Shown: positions 45,681 to 56,920 of the stretch, one piece after another
Layout of the letters: each line of letters begins with the position of its first letter
How positions within the stretch are numbered: position 1 is the first letter of the stretch
Program-made: the position numbers and the translations under genes
Notes under the pieces: model-generated
What the model saw: only the letters and a program-made list of their open reading frames with translations
What the model was told of the DNA's origin: nothing
Databases searched by the model: none
Assembly: GCA_002794785.1 (NCBI GenBank)
Contig: NBBA01000006.1
Location: forward strand, 1,178,001 to 1,242,000
DNA: 64,000 bases
Source of the DNA: Coniferiporia sulphurascens
Taxonomy: Eukaryota; Basidiomycota; Agaricomycetes; Hymenochaetales; Hymenochaetaceae
Direction: 5' to 3'

Positions 45681-46221
45681 TATTGCGGATGGGTATATTC
45701 AGAATAGAGGTATCCTTCGGGGTTGTAACCGTCGTCTGCGTTCCGCCACGCTCTAGTATTGAGCACTTGCTAGAGATACGATGATGAAAAAGAAAATCGG
45801 AATAAATGCAACAGTGCACGCGGTCGAGGGTGAGTGCTGGTGTTGAGGACAGGGCTTTTATGCAAGTTGAGCCCGTCGTAAGTATGCGTAAAGGAGCACG
45901 CCGCAACGTCGAGAGCAGCTGAAAGCAAGGGGGAGCAGGTTTCCAAATGCAGGGTTTGCAAAAAATGTTGTGCGTTATATTGTCACAGAAACTATACTTC
46001 TGTTACACTTTACTACCCATAGAACTTCCTATTTACATTGACTCGAAAACTGTCTGTATGCGCCTGTCGCTCCTTTCCTTCCCCCGCGCGCCGCTTTCTT
46101 TCGCTTTCCGCAGTCGACTGCCCAAACCAAGTCCATTTCAGTGCAGAAAAGCCCGGTTCATGTAGATATCTTCTCTTTTTCCTTGCCGATCGCAGAACAC
46201 TCACGTCACTCGAGTTTTACC
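45681..46221. promoter_or_regulatory. Divergent promoter region, DnaJ gene and arginyl-tRNA synthetase
   Basis: The 541 bp between two head-to-head start codons must carry both promoters. Pyrimidine-rich stretches precede the arginyl-tRNA synthetase start (about 46060-46190). No clear TATA box seen. Confidence 0.5.
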
Positions 46222-48408
46222 ATGTCAAATTCACCAGATCTCCCGCGAATTCCTGGTACAGATCCCAAGCGATGTGTGCTCGACGTCTTCCGTGTCGCGG
46301 CAGCGGTGCATCTATCAAAGTCTCTGGGGATCCCTGTTGAGACTGTCTTCTCCGGTGTCGACCTCGGCAAGACGAAGAATGACTTCACGGTTGCGGTACC
46401 ACGCTTCCGTCTAAAAGGAAAACCAGCAGATTTAGTGGCAAAGGTGGTAGACAACGTGAGTTTAAAAGCTCTACAGGAAAGGCACTAGCGTAACCGTACA
46501 CAGTTCCAACCAGATGAGCTCATTGAGCATGTCTCTTCCGACGGCATCTTTGTTCACTTTACATCTCGCACCACCACCCTCACTCGCCTTGTTTTGGACC
46601 AAATCAACGACCTCTCAAAACCAACGGATAAATACCCGCATGGCGCATACGGAACAAATACAACTGGTGAGGGGAAGAATCTCGTCATTGAGTTCAGTAG
46701 TCCCAATATCGCAAAACCATTCCACGCTGGGCACCTCCGAAGTACAATCATTGGGACATTTCTCGGAAATTTATTCGAGGCGTGCGGGTGGAAGGTTACC
46801 AGGTTCAACTAGTGAGTCAAGTACCTTGTGTTTGCATTTTCCTCAAGCTCATAATGGAACAGTCTCGGTGACTGGGGAAAACAGTTCGGGCTGCTCGCCG
46901 TCGGCTTTGAACGGTACGGCTCTGAGGAAAAACTGCAGAAGAACGCAATTATGCATCTCTTTGATGTATACGTTGCTGTGAACAAGGATGCGAAGGCCGA
47001 ACAAGAGCGCGGTGGGCCGGAGGAGACAAACGAAAAAGCTAGCGCTGTCTTCCGTGCGATGGAGGATGGTGACGAAAAAACGCTTGCGCTGTGGCGTCGC
47101 TTCCGCGAACTTTCGATTAAGGCATACGAACAGGTGTACGCACGTCTCAATGTGCGCTTCGATGTGTATTCGGGCGAGTCACAAGTTGAGACCGGGCGCA
47201 TCAACGCAGCGATTGAAAAACTCAAGCAGAAGAACCTCGTTACCACGAAAACGAAGGACGAGAGTCGTCCGGACTGGGACAAGCGTCGTGCGGAAATGAA
47301 GGAAGCTGATGCTGCCGGTGCCGCAGAAGTCGAGGACGTCGCAGACGAAGTAGCTGAACTGAAGGTGGAAGACGGAGCGGGGCTTGCTCTCGCGGTCGAT
47401 CTGAACAAGTGGAAACTCGGCAAGCCCGTTGTGCAAAAGGCAGATGGCACAACGATCTATGTTGTTCGTGACATTGCTGGCGCAATCCAGCGACATGAAA
47501 AGTACGGATTTGACAAAATGATCTATGTGATCGGAGATCAGCAGGATATGCATGTTGCGCAGTTCTTCAAGATCCTCGAACTTATGGAGGAGCCTTTTGT
47601 AAAGAACCTCGAGCATGTCAACTTTGGGCGCGTCAACGGCATGAGCACGCGTCGCGGTGAGGTCAAGTTCCTTGACGAGATTCTCGACGCGGCCAAAGAG
47701 GCGATGATGACGCAGATGAAGAGCAACGAAGAGAAGTTCAAGCTCGTTGAAGACCCCGAGGAGACGAGTGACCAGATTGGGATGACCTGTGTGAAGATCC
47801 AGGACATGCAGTCCAAACGGTACATTTCTTTCGCGTGTTTACCTTATGTTGCAAGCTCATTTTGTCATAATAGAGTTATCTCGTATAATTTCGACCCCGC
47901 GCGCATGACGTCCTGGGATGGTGACACGGGCGCCTACCTTCAATACGCCCACGTACGCCTGTGCTCAATCGAGCGCAGGGTCGCCCACCAAGTTGTTCTG
48001 CGCAAAGACCCAGCACAGATTAATGTTGAGCTCTTAACTGAACCCAAAGCTCGCGAAATTGTGTATCTACTCGCAACGTACCCCGACGTCGTCCGTGCAG
48101 CGTTTAAGAGTTACGAACCTAGTACGATCGTATCCTACTGTTTCAAGTAAGCTCTGTCCCACATGCTATGGCCCTTTCTCTAAGCAACGGATCGTTCTGA
48201 CTATTTTTATTTAATATTTGCTTCCTTGACAATGTTCTTGCGATCGTGCAGGCTCAGCCACCTTATCAGCTCGGCATGGGAAACCCTTATCGTCATGAAC
48301 CAGGAACAGGAAGTCGCACAGGCCCGGCTCTACCTCTACGTCTCCGCTCGGGACGTCCTCGCCAGCGCAATGCGGTTACTATCTTTAACTCCTCTCGAAC
48401 GAATGTAA
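46222..48408 (+). CDS. Arginyl-tRNA synthetase
   Basis: Class I synthetase charging tRNA-Arg, cytosolic and probably mitochondrial. Exons 46222-46455, 46504-46811, 46863-47819, 47874-48146 and 48252-48408 give 642 residues. SSPNIAKPFHAGHLRSTIIG carries the HIGH-type motif (HAGH, 152-155). TTIYVVRDIAGAI and KMIYVIGDQQDMH follow, and the KMSKS equivalent is STRRGEVKFLD near residue 441, as usual for eukaryotic ArgRS. The anticodon-binding DALR domain includes YCFKLSHLISSAWE and ends SLTPLERM, the typical end. An acidic-lysine insert (about 330-365) precedes the second half of the catalytic domain. An earlier in-frame ATG at 46141 lies in the leader; 46222 is chosen because homology starts there, but the earlier one could give a longer N-terminal form. 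Confidence 0.95.
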
Positions 48409-48687
48409 AATTGGATACCAGAGGGATCCCTCTTTCTTTCCTGATGCTCTCATTTGTCAAACCATCTCCTTCTACTCACCCTATCTTTGCCCTTAGACTC
48501 TTCTTGGGTTTATCATAATTGTAGAGCATTTGTACATCTGTAAAATAAATCAAGAACGTGCTTTGCGAAGGGGTTCCAGTACCGAAACTTTGCCGTCGGC
48601 AAAATTGTCCGAAAAGGAAGTAGTGAGTCACCGTGCTAGAGGCGCGAGTGCACTTCATTTTCCCGATTCGAGCTCTGTCCCTCATAC

Positions 48688-50403
48688 ATGTCTGCTAACG
48701 CATCGCCCGAAGAGCGTTTCGACCTCATTACCCGGAGACTGCAGGAGGTGCTTGGTGGAGATGCCATCAAAGCCATCCTTGCCGAAGGTCGCCACCCAAA
48801 ATGCTACTGGGGTGCGTCTTCAGCTCAACATGTCTGTATGCGGTATTCTCAGGAGACTTTATGTGAATGACAGGTACTGCCCCGACGGGCAGACGTAAGT
48901 GTGCCTGTGTTTCTCTGAAAACTGTACGACATTGAAGTTATGGCTGGGATGTGTCGGATGCAAAATGGATTGAAGCGCATATTGGCTACTTCGTACCGTT
49001 AACTAAGATCGCCGACTTTCTGCGCGCGGACGTTGAGGTCAGTGGTTAGTCGAACACACTCTGATGATGAGCTGATCGCTTGCAGTAGGTCACCATTCTT
49101 CTAGCTGGTCAGGCTTTTTGTCTCTGCTCACCTCCCAGGAGAGGCTGTCTGACGTGGTGTTTCCTCCCCGGCAGACGTACACGCCTTCCTTGATAACCTC
49201 AAGGCGCCACTTGAGCTTGTCAAGCATCGCACAAAATATTATGAGCAAGTACTGCTCGCCGTTTTCAAGTCGCTTGGAATCCCGACGTCGAAGCTGCGTT
49301 TTGTCGAGGGCTCCTCGTACCAGCTTTCTCGCGAATACAACATGGACAGCTACCGTCTTGCAGCGATCGTGACCGAACACGACGCTAAGAAGGCGGGTGC
49401 AGAGGTAGTAAAACAGGTCGAGAGCCCACTCCTCAGTGGTCTGCTCTACCCTGGCCTCCAGGCACTTGACGAACAGTACCTTGGTTGCGATTTCCAGTTT
49501 GGCGGGGTTGATCAGGTGTGCGATGTCATTTTAAATTATTACCAAGAATCACATCTAAGATAAACACTGTAACTCTAGCGTAAGATTTTCACCTTTGCAG
49601 AGCTGTATCTCCCGCGGCTGGGTTATGCGAAGCGCTCACACTTGATGAACGCGATGGTGCCGGGGCTCGCGGGCGGGAAAATGTCCTCTTCGGACCCGAA
49701 CTCAAAGATCGACTTTCTTGACCCACCTGCAATGATCAAGAAAAAGATCAAAGCAGCATTTTGCGAACCGGGAAACATCAAGGAGAATGGGCTACTCGCG
49801 TTCGTTAAGGCCGTGCTTATTCCCATCAGCCAACTGCGTCTGGAGCGGCTCACCGGGAGTGACACGGTCTTGGAGCCCGGACTCGGCGACCAGCGCCCCT
49901 TCATCAGTGATGACGCCCCCGAGGGTACAGTGTTCTCTGTGGTGCGCCCCGAGAAGCATGGCGGACCTGTACACTACGCGACATACGAAGACCTTGAGCG
50001 CGACTTTGCGGAGGAGAAGGTGCACCCGGGCGACTTAAAGGGCGCGGTTACGGAGGCGATCACGCGTCTGCTTACTCCAATTCAGGAGATCTATGCCCAG
50101 AATGCAGAGTGGCAAGAAATTTCTGCCCTTGCTTACCCCGACCCGAACGCTAAGAAGGAAGTGAAGAAAAAGGTATGCGTTGAATTTTTACTCGAGCTAG
50201 GATGGACGGACTTATGTATCGTGCGGCAGGAAAAGAAGAAGCAGAACCGGGTGCCGCCACCACCTGGCGCGGGTACTGACGCATCGAAGGACCCCAAACC
50301 GGAGGTGATTTCGGGCGACAAGCTGAGTGAGGAGCTGCAAGCTACGGCTGCGAATGGCAGTGCGGAAGCACCAAAAGAGCAGACCGAAGTAGAATCAACA
50401 TGA
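48688..50403 (+). CDS. Tyrosyl-tRNA synthetase, cytosolic
   Basis: Class I synthetase charging tRNA-Tyr. Exons 48688-48811, 48874-48894 (21 nt), 48976-49037, 49089-49107 (19 nt), 49175-49515, 49579-50172 and 50230-50403 give 444 residues. The micro-exons are needed to rebuild [20 protein letters not shown] (HIGH-type motif at 50-53) and [29 protein letters not shown] and the signature KMSSSDP (from 223) follow. The C-terminus is a lysine-proline-rich extension rather than an EMAP-like domain, as in yeast. The last intron (57 nt, 50173-50229) is a multiple of three with no stop, so an unspliced form would also be open. It lies 280 bp downstream of the arginyl-tRNA synthetase gene, same strand. 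Confidence 0.95.
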
Positions 50404-51625
50404 TCGTGTTAACGTGTGTGTACGCATATCATTTGGATAAAATGAATTTGTGGTACGCTTATATTCGAGCTTCGTGGTATCTCACATATTATATTGGTCG
50501 CGTACTTGAGTCCGATTTCCGAATGAGATGAGTTACATGAGTATGATTTTCCTAGTAATATAAGCCCTCCTCAATTGCACGTTATCCTACGATTTTTTGT
50601 TCGGCAGGTGGACATACCACTGTGTTGGTTTGATATCGGGAAGGATGATCTGATCCAGGAGTTTGGCGGTTTCCTTTTTGGGCGAAGAAACCTGCAATCC
50701 GCTACAAGTGCTCAAGAGCAGTTGTACCAAATTTTTAACGTCGGAGTTACAACTTCTCGTCCTTTTATGGACAGATTTGTGAAATGTTTTACGTGTCATT
50801 TTATGTAGATCCTTACCTTCCTTATTGGATGCTTACAAATAGATCAACGCGCTCTTATTTGGGCTGGTTGGAAGATATATGTGTGTAGTCTAAAAATGAA
50901 GCAAATACCTCGGAAACGGTTTGGGGAAGATGTTTAGTGTCTGCAGGGTACTGTTAGTATGAGCTTGATCAAGCTCTATAATTTTTTTTATTGGCAGATG
51001 GTTGCATTTAGGGGGCGTTTTGTTTTGAGTGGTGGACTTGTTTACTGGCAGATGTGGCAAAAATTCCTTATTGTGGATGTGCTTACACAATCTTGCATCA
51101 GCTTGCCGGACAAATGCAAAAACGCCACAAATCGCAGCTGCAATCGGCGTCTCAATTCTTATTGGGATTGCAAAGACTAATATAGAAGGACCCTGTGATT
51201 ACATATGATGCCGAGCAAAAGTTACAATCCTACGATAACCTGCAATTGAGAGGGGCTATAGACTCCGGTCTCCGGAGAGCTCAAACCTATAATTTGCGGC
51301 GTTCATCCGGCGGAGCTTGCCATGGTCGATTGCGAGGACGTCTCTAAAATCAATTGCATGTGTTTATAAAAACTGATTAAAAGTTCAATGAAGGACAATC
51401 TTCGATGCACGAAAATCAGACGATTGGCTTGATGACATAAGCAAAATAGTAGCCTGACTTTTCGAATTGGTCGCGTAGAAAAACCAAAAGGCTTTCTCGT
51501 CTTCCTCCACTCACCATCCCTCCTTCCTCCTCTCTCCCTTCTTTCCGTCGCACCCGTCCTCGGCGACGCCGAATCTCCCCCGCCTCAGTGACTTCCACGC
51601 CGGTGACGAGCTCGTATAGATAGCC
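50404..51625. other. Intergenic, no supported gene
   Basis: AT-rich stretch between tyrosyl-tRNA synthetase and ERG25. No domain recognised. A pyrimidine-rich leader (about 51490-51560) precedes ERG25. Confidence 0.5.
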
Positions 51626-52755
51626 ATGTCGAACGCGACCGCATCTGCAGCGGCCGAGTTCCTTTACTCGAACGTCGACTTCACGACGCTCAACTGGTTC
51701 GAGCTCCAGTGGGCACAATGGTACATGTCCTTCTCGGACCCTGCGATCGCGACAGGTGTTATGTCTTTCCTCATGCACGAGATCGTGTACTTTGGCCGTT
51801 GCATCCCATGGATGATCGTCGACGCAATTCCGTACTTCCGTAGATGGAAACTCCAGCCTAACAAGGTTCCCACTCCAGGAGAGCAATGGGAGTGCACCAA
51901 GCTCGTTCTTTTCTCCCACTTTACGATCGAGCTTCCCCAGGTGCGCTACTCTGCCTTGTCAATCTCCATTTGTTTTTCGTTTCTCACTATGGTTATTTTT
52001 TTTTCTCGCGTAGATTTGGCTATTCCATCCATTGGCAGAGTACTTCGGGATGTCGACATGGCAGGTTCCCTTCCCGGCCTGGCGCCTAATGTTTGGCCAG
52101 ATCGCGTTCTTCTTCATCTTCGAGGACGCGTTCCACTACTTCGCGCACCAGGCTCTTCACTACGGCCCTCTCTACAAGTATATTCACAAGGTGCACCACA
52201 AGTACTCCGCGCCTTTCGGGCTCGCTGCCGAGTACGCTCACCCTGCGGAGGTCCTCATCCTCGGAACCGGCACGATCGGCGGTCCCCTTCTCTACTGCTA
52301 CTTCACGCAGAACCTCCACATCCTCACCGTCTACATCTGGGTCACGCTCCGCCTCTTCCAGGCCGTCGATGCGCACTCCGGATACGGTACGTTTTCAGCC
52401 CCCCTCCTCCATTCCTCTTCCCTATTTCTCAGCTTACTTATTTCCTTCGTCTCCAGACTTCCCCTGGTCGCTGCAGCACATCCTGCCATTCTGGTCCGGC
52501 GCCGACCACCATGACTTCCACCACATGGCATTCGTGAACAACTTCTCGACGTCCTTCCGCTACCTTGACTTCATCTTCGGCACGGACGACAAGTACCGCA
52601 CACACAAGGAGAAGCTCCGCCAGCTCAAGAGCGCCGCCGCGAGCAAGGGCGCATCGCAAGCGGAGCAGGAGGCGATCGAGCGCAAGCTTAACGACGAGTT
52701 CGAGAAGGCTGGCATTGCGGCCGAGGCTGCTGCGGAGGCGAGACGTCCGTGGTGA
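51626..52755 (+). CDS. ERG25: C-4 methylsterol oxidase
   Basis: ER non-haem di-iron enzyme that oxidises the C-4 methyl groups of 4,4-dimethylzymosterol in ergosterol synthesis. Exons 51626-51940, 52014-52386 and 52457-52755 give 328 residues. The three histidine boxes of the fatty acid hydroxylase superfamily are present: HYFAH at 146-150, HKVHH at 163-167 and HHDFHH at 247-252. Membrane segments flank them, and FWSGADHHDFHHMAFVNNFS and FGTDDKY are typical ERG25 sequence. The C-terminus adds an alanine-glutamate-rich helix (about 280-325) not needed for catalysis. Confidence 0.96.
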
Positions 52756-53743
52756 TCGCGGGTCAGGGTGTTTTTTATACCTTTTGCTTTTGGATGCGGA
52801 TGCGGATTAGAAGATGCGACGCGTATCTATCTGCGCAAATACGTCTGCCGTCTTTCGAGGTGGGGCGGGCAAAGTATTATACATTGCTAATTGTTGCCTA
52901 ATGAAAAGGATGTTACCCTTCTGGATTAAAATTCTTGTGGCTTCATTTTGAGTGCTTAAGTCATCGCAAGGCCGATGTTATGAGCTTTTGTGATTTAGGG
53001 GAGCGGGCGAGGGCTAGACCGTTCAGGACTGGTCTTGCTCTACTAATGCGCTTCAGAACATAAACGCCAAGAGGACACGCAAGGTAGTAAGTAACATATA
53101 GCTAGTTCACTGATAACGTGAAACGAGTCCAGACATCCGGAAGTATAGCATCAGCAACCAACATTTTGTCAACGAGAATGCCAAATTGGCAGAAAGGGGT
53201 AGGGATGCATTTGTGATGGAAAGAAAACAAAGAAAGGACGCGACGGACCCCAGACCCGAATCCAGAATGTGTTAGGGACGAAAAGACTCGGAGCCGCGGT
53301 CTCGTGCGCAGGCCAGGCCTAGGATGCAAGTGGTAGAAAAGACTGGGAGGGAGAGCATAAAAGAGAGACGATAGACAACGATCGGAGTACAACAGCACCG
53401 CAGATAGATAGATAGCAGGTCGAGACAGCGTGTGGAGTAAGAGACGGGAGACGGGCGGGTCAAAAGTGCGCTGCCGCCTGTGAGAGAGTGAAGACGCGCT
53501 AAACATGGGGAGAGAAATACTGAGAAATAATGAAGAAGTAAGAAGAGAAGGCAGATTGTACTTAAGTATAGATATATACCGGCTTTTAGATGAGGAATAA
53601 AAAGAACAAAGTTTTAGAAGAACACCTCCGCCGCAATTCCTACAAGCCAAAATCCAATCCAACCAGGGGGAGGGAAGTACAAGTCCACTTCCCCCTCTTG
53701 AATAAAACCACAAAAATCGAAAGGATACATGCATCCCTGCACC
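52756..53743. other. Convergent 3' region of ERG25 and the purine permease
   Basis: A 210-codon minus-strand frame (53102-53734) crosses this stretch but has low-complexity Ser/Leu/Arg content and no domain. It abuts the stop of the permease, so I read it as 3' flank. Nothing else seen. Confidence 0.5.
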
Positions 53744-56700
53744 TCACGTGAACTTTCGCGGAGGGTACACAATGCCTTCTGGGCTCGGCGTTGCCGTGCG
53801 TCTCTCGCCATTGTACATATACTCTTCATGCTGCATGAGTTTGGCACCCGACGGGCTTGCGACCGACTCCGCGCCTATCGAAAGCGTGCGGTGCATTTGC
53901 GGCAGACCTGCGGGTACGCCGGAACCGTACCCTCCGCCGTAGACCGCGGTGCCGCCGTAGCCGCCCCCACCAATCTTCTCTCCGCCCACACCGCTCATAT
54001 TCATGTTCATACCATTACCTACGCCGGCGCGTATCTGCGGATGCATCGTGCGCATATCGCGCTCGTCTTCCCACACACGCCAGTGGCCTCGCGCGACGTT
54101 GCGCATCCAGAGTGGAGCATATCCACCGGGCGGCACGCGCCACTGTTCGCCAAGCTCGTATAGTGGTGGCACAATGCGGTCACCTGAAAGCTTGCGAATA
54201 AGGTAGGAAAGGCCATTCAGAATGACATATGAGACGATGCCCGCGATGACGCCGTATGCGATGCTGTTTTTCCAAAAAGGGAGTATGTGAATAAGCTTCA
54301 TATCTACAGATAAACTCGCGGACGTACTTGTAAGAGAGCGGGATCATAATGAGCGTAAGGAACGCAGGGAGGGAATCGCCGACGTAGTCCCAATTGATCT
54401 CACGGACACTACAAACAAGACATTATCAGTCAGTCTGCCGTCGCTTCCCCGTATCTAAACGCATGCTGCTCACTTTCGGATCATCAAACTCCCAACGATG
54501 ACCAGCGCGCCGCCAGTCGCCCAGGGCGGAATACTCGCGAAGATCGGTGCGAAGAACACGGAGATGAAGAACATGATGCCAATAACGACGGCCGTAATTC
54601 CGGTCTTGCCACCTTCACTGATACCCGTTGCGCTTTCAACGAACGAGGTGACAGGTGAAGTGCCCATGAGCGCGCCCATAGAAATTGAGAACGCGTCAAC
54701 GCAGTATGCAATTGTGCTGTTCTCGAAGTCCAACGTCACTGGGTCACGCAAGCCCGCGAATTTGGCCATAGAGTAGAGAGTACTGAGACATACGCATAAG
54801 TCATGGAGGACTTAATTTTGTGGGAAGTTACATAGCTTACCCAGTGGTGTCGAGGATATCGACATAAAGGAAGGTTATGAGCGCATACCATACGTTACCC
54901 GACTTGTAGCTTGACCACTACAAACGCAGTCAGTAATTGAGAATCTATCCTGTCCTTTTACAAAAAGAAAAGGGAAACGCACATCGATAGCAACACCGGT
55001 CAATCGCAGTGGGTGGAACGTGACGACTTGCTTGAAGAAATCAAAGAGATCGTCGCCACTGCTCGTATGCGGGAAATATGTTACAGCTGTGTCGCGCGGC
55101 CACGATATGATTGCGACGAGGAAGATGCCGATCAGGATCGAACCACGGACGCGGTAGAGCATCAAAAAGACTGTTAAGATACTATATGAAAGAAAAATTA
55201 AGCAATATCTTTAGATCTCATATCACTTCGACACACTGTGCGGAAAGAACTCACCCGCCGACAAAAATGCCCAACCAGGTAGTCGGGTTTTGCAGCACGC
55301 GACTCCCACAGAAGTTCGACAGCCCGTCGACAAAGTCTGTAATAGGCGGAAGGTCATGGAGAGAAACCCGAGCAGATAATAAAACACCAATGTGTACAAG
55401 CAGTATGCGAAATAATGATGAGCATACAGGCAGTAAGGTCCGTATGCAATGAGACGTACCGTCAGCATTACATCCACCGAGTCCGATGAGGTTTGTTGTG
55501 CTTCCTCCGATGACGAATAGGCCACCAGATGCTAGAGCATGACAGAGATTTAAGTTACAGACCATATAAAAAAACCCAGATGAAACGTACACAATCCGAT
55601 AAATCTGAAGAAAAAAGGTCGACAAAGTTAGCGTCAGAACACGTCAGAAGGGAAGTAGAGACATACGCAATGAACAACCCAATACCTGCACCAACGGCCA
55701 TAACAAGGGAGTGCGGCATCGCGCGGGCGAGCCACTGGCGTACGCCGAGCAGCGAGAGGACGAAGAAGACCCAGCTGGATTAATAATAGCCAAATCGGGT
55801 GCGCATTGCGTTCGAAGTAATACCGTTGATTCCCAGGGGCGTCCATGAATCCATGAAAAGGCACGGGTTTGAACACAGGATCCAAGTAAGGCATGCCCAG
55901 AGCCAAATTAGGGTAGAGAAAGAAGCAGAGAAGCATCGGGCGGAAGGAGACGGGGAAGAGATCGTCGGTTTAGGGATGGCAAGTGCCATTGACGTCGACG
56001 TGCAGTTGGCGATGACGACACAAATTCATAACAGGAAATTAAGTAGAAATATGGGGGAAAACCGAGGGTAAAGCACACGCGTCAGTCTACGAAACAACCC
56101 GCGGAAGACAGACGGAGGAGAGACGCACCCTTCGAGAAAGACGGCAGCGAGCGCTTCCTGGTACGAAATCCGGCCGGTACCATGGAAGCCGACGATCGAG
56201 TACGCGAACTAGGGAAGCGGGGAAGCAAGAGGGGAAGGGGCGGGAGGGATGACGTCAATATGTGCGACCGAAACTTATCTCCCGTTCAAACAGCAGGAGG
56301 GGGGAAGGGGGGAGAAAGGGAGGGCGGAGGATCTGTTCCGACTAATTATTGTTCCTGATACTCACATACGCATTTAGCCCGAGACCTGGGGCAAGCCCAA
56401 CGGGGAGATTCGCGAAGACACCCATGAGTACGCTCGCGAGGCACGACACCGCCGCGGTTGCGGTGATGAGATCGCGGCGGACCTCGTTCACGCAGACGGC
56501 GTAGTCCGCATCCGTCGCGCACGCATCGGTAGACGACGCAGGGCACACGCACGGTCCGCCACTGTCAGAGATGATTGACGCGTTCACGGATATAATATAT
56601 GCCATCGCCGCCTGCGGGAAGGAACGTGAGTATATGCGTACAAGAGGAGAAGGAAATATGAAGGGCGTACCCATGTGGTCAAGCCTGCGCGGATTTCAGT

Positions 56701-56920
56701 CTGTGAACGGGACGGTCAATATTTGATACGGGCGGGGCTTGAGGGGAGACGCACGAGGAAGCGCGAGCCGACGCGCTGACGGGGGTGTCCAGAGCCCTCA
56801 AGGCGGAACCAACTGCCAAACGCAGAGGCAGCAACCTGCACGAAAAGTCAGACAAACAGAATGACACGAGTAAAGGGGGGGACGCACCCGCGCATTAATG
56901 CGATCCACGTATGTGATCAT
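53744..56920 (-). CDS. AzgA-type purine (adenine/guanine/hypoxanthine) permease
   Basis: Plasma-membrane purine-proton symporter of the nucleobase:cation symporter 2 superfamily. Fourteen exons from 56888-56920 to 53744-54263, including a 30-nt exon (56671-56700) and a 14-nt exon (55591-55604), join to 643 residues in one frame. Family segments: [147 protein letters not shown] and [18 protein letters not shown]. About 12 or more membrane helices. The C-terminal 110 residues are a Gly/Tyr/Met-rich tail ([18 protein letters not shown]) with no helices, presumably cytoplasmic. Substrate is inferred from family. Confidence 0.93.

Noticed and set aside
47179..47616. 145-codon minus-strand frame inside arginyl-tRNA synthetase
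   Set aside because: Shadow of the sense coding sequence, which has full homology.
53102..53734. 210-codon minus-strand open frame next to the purine permease
   Set aside because: Low-complexity Ser/Leu/Arg composition, no domain, lies directly downstream of the permease stop; best explained as 3' flank.
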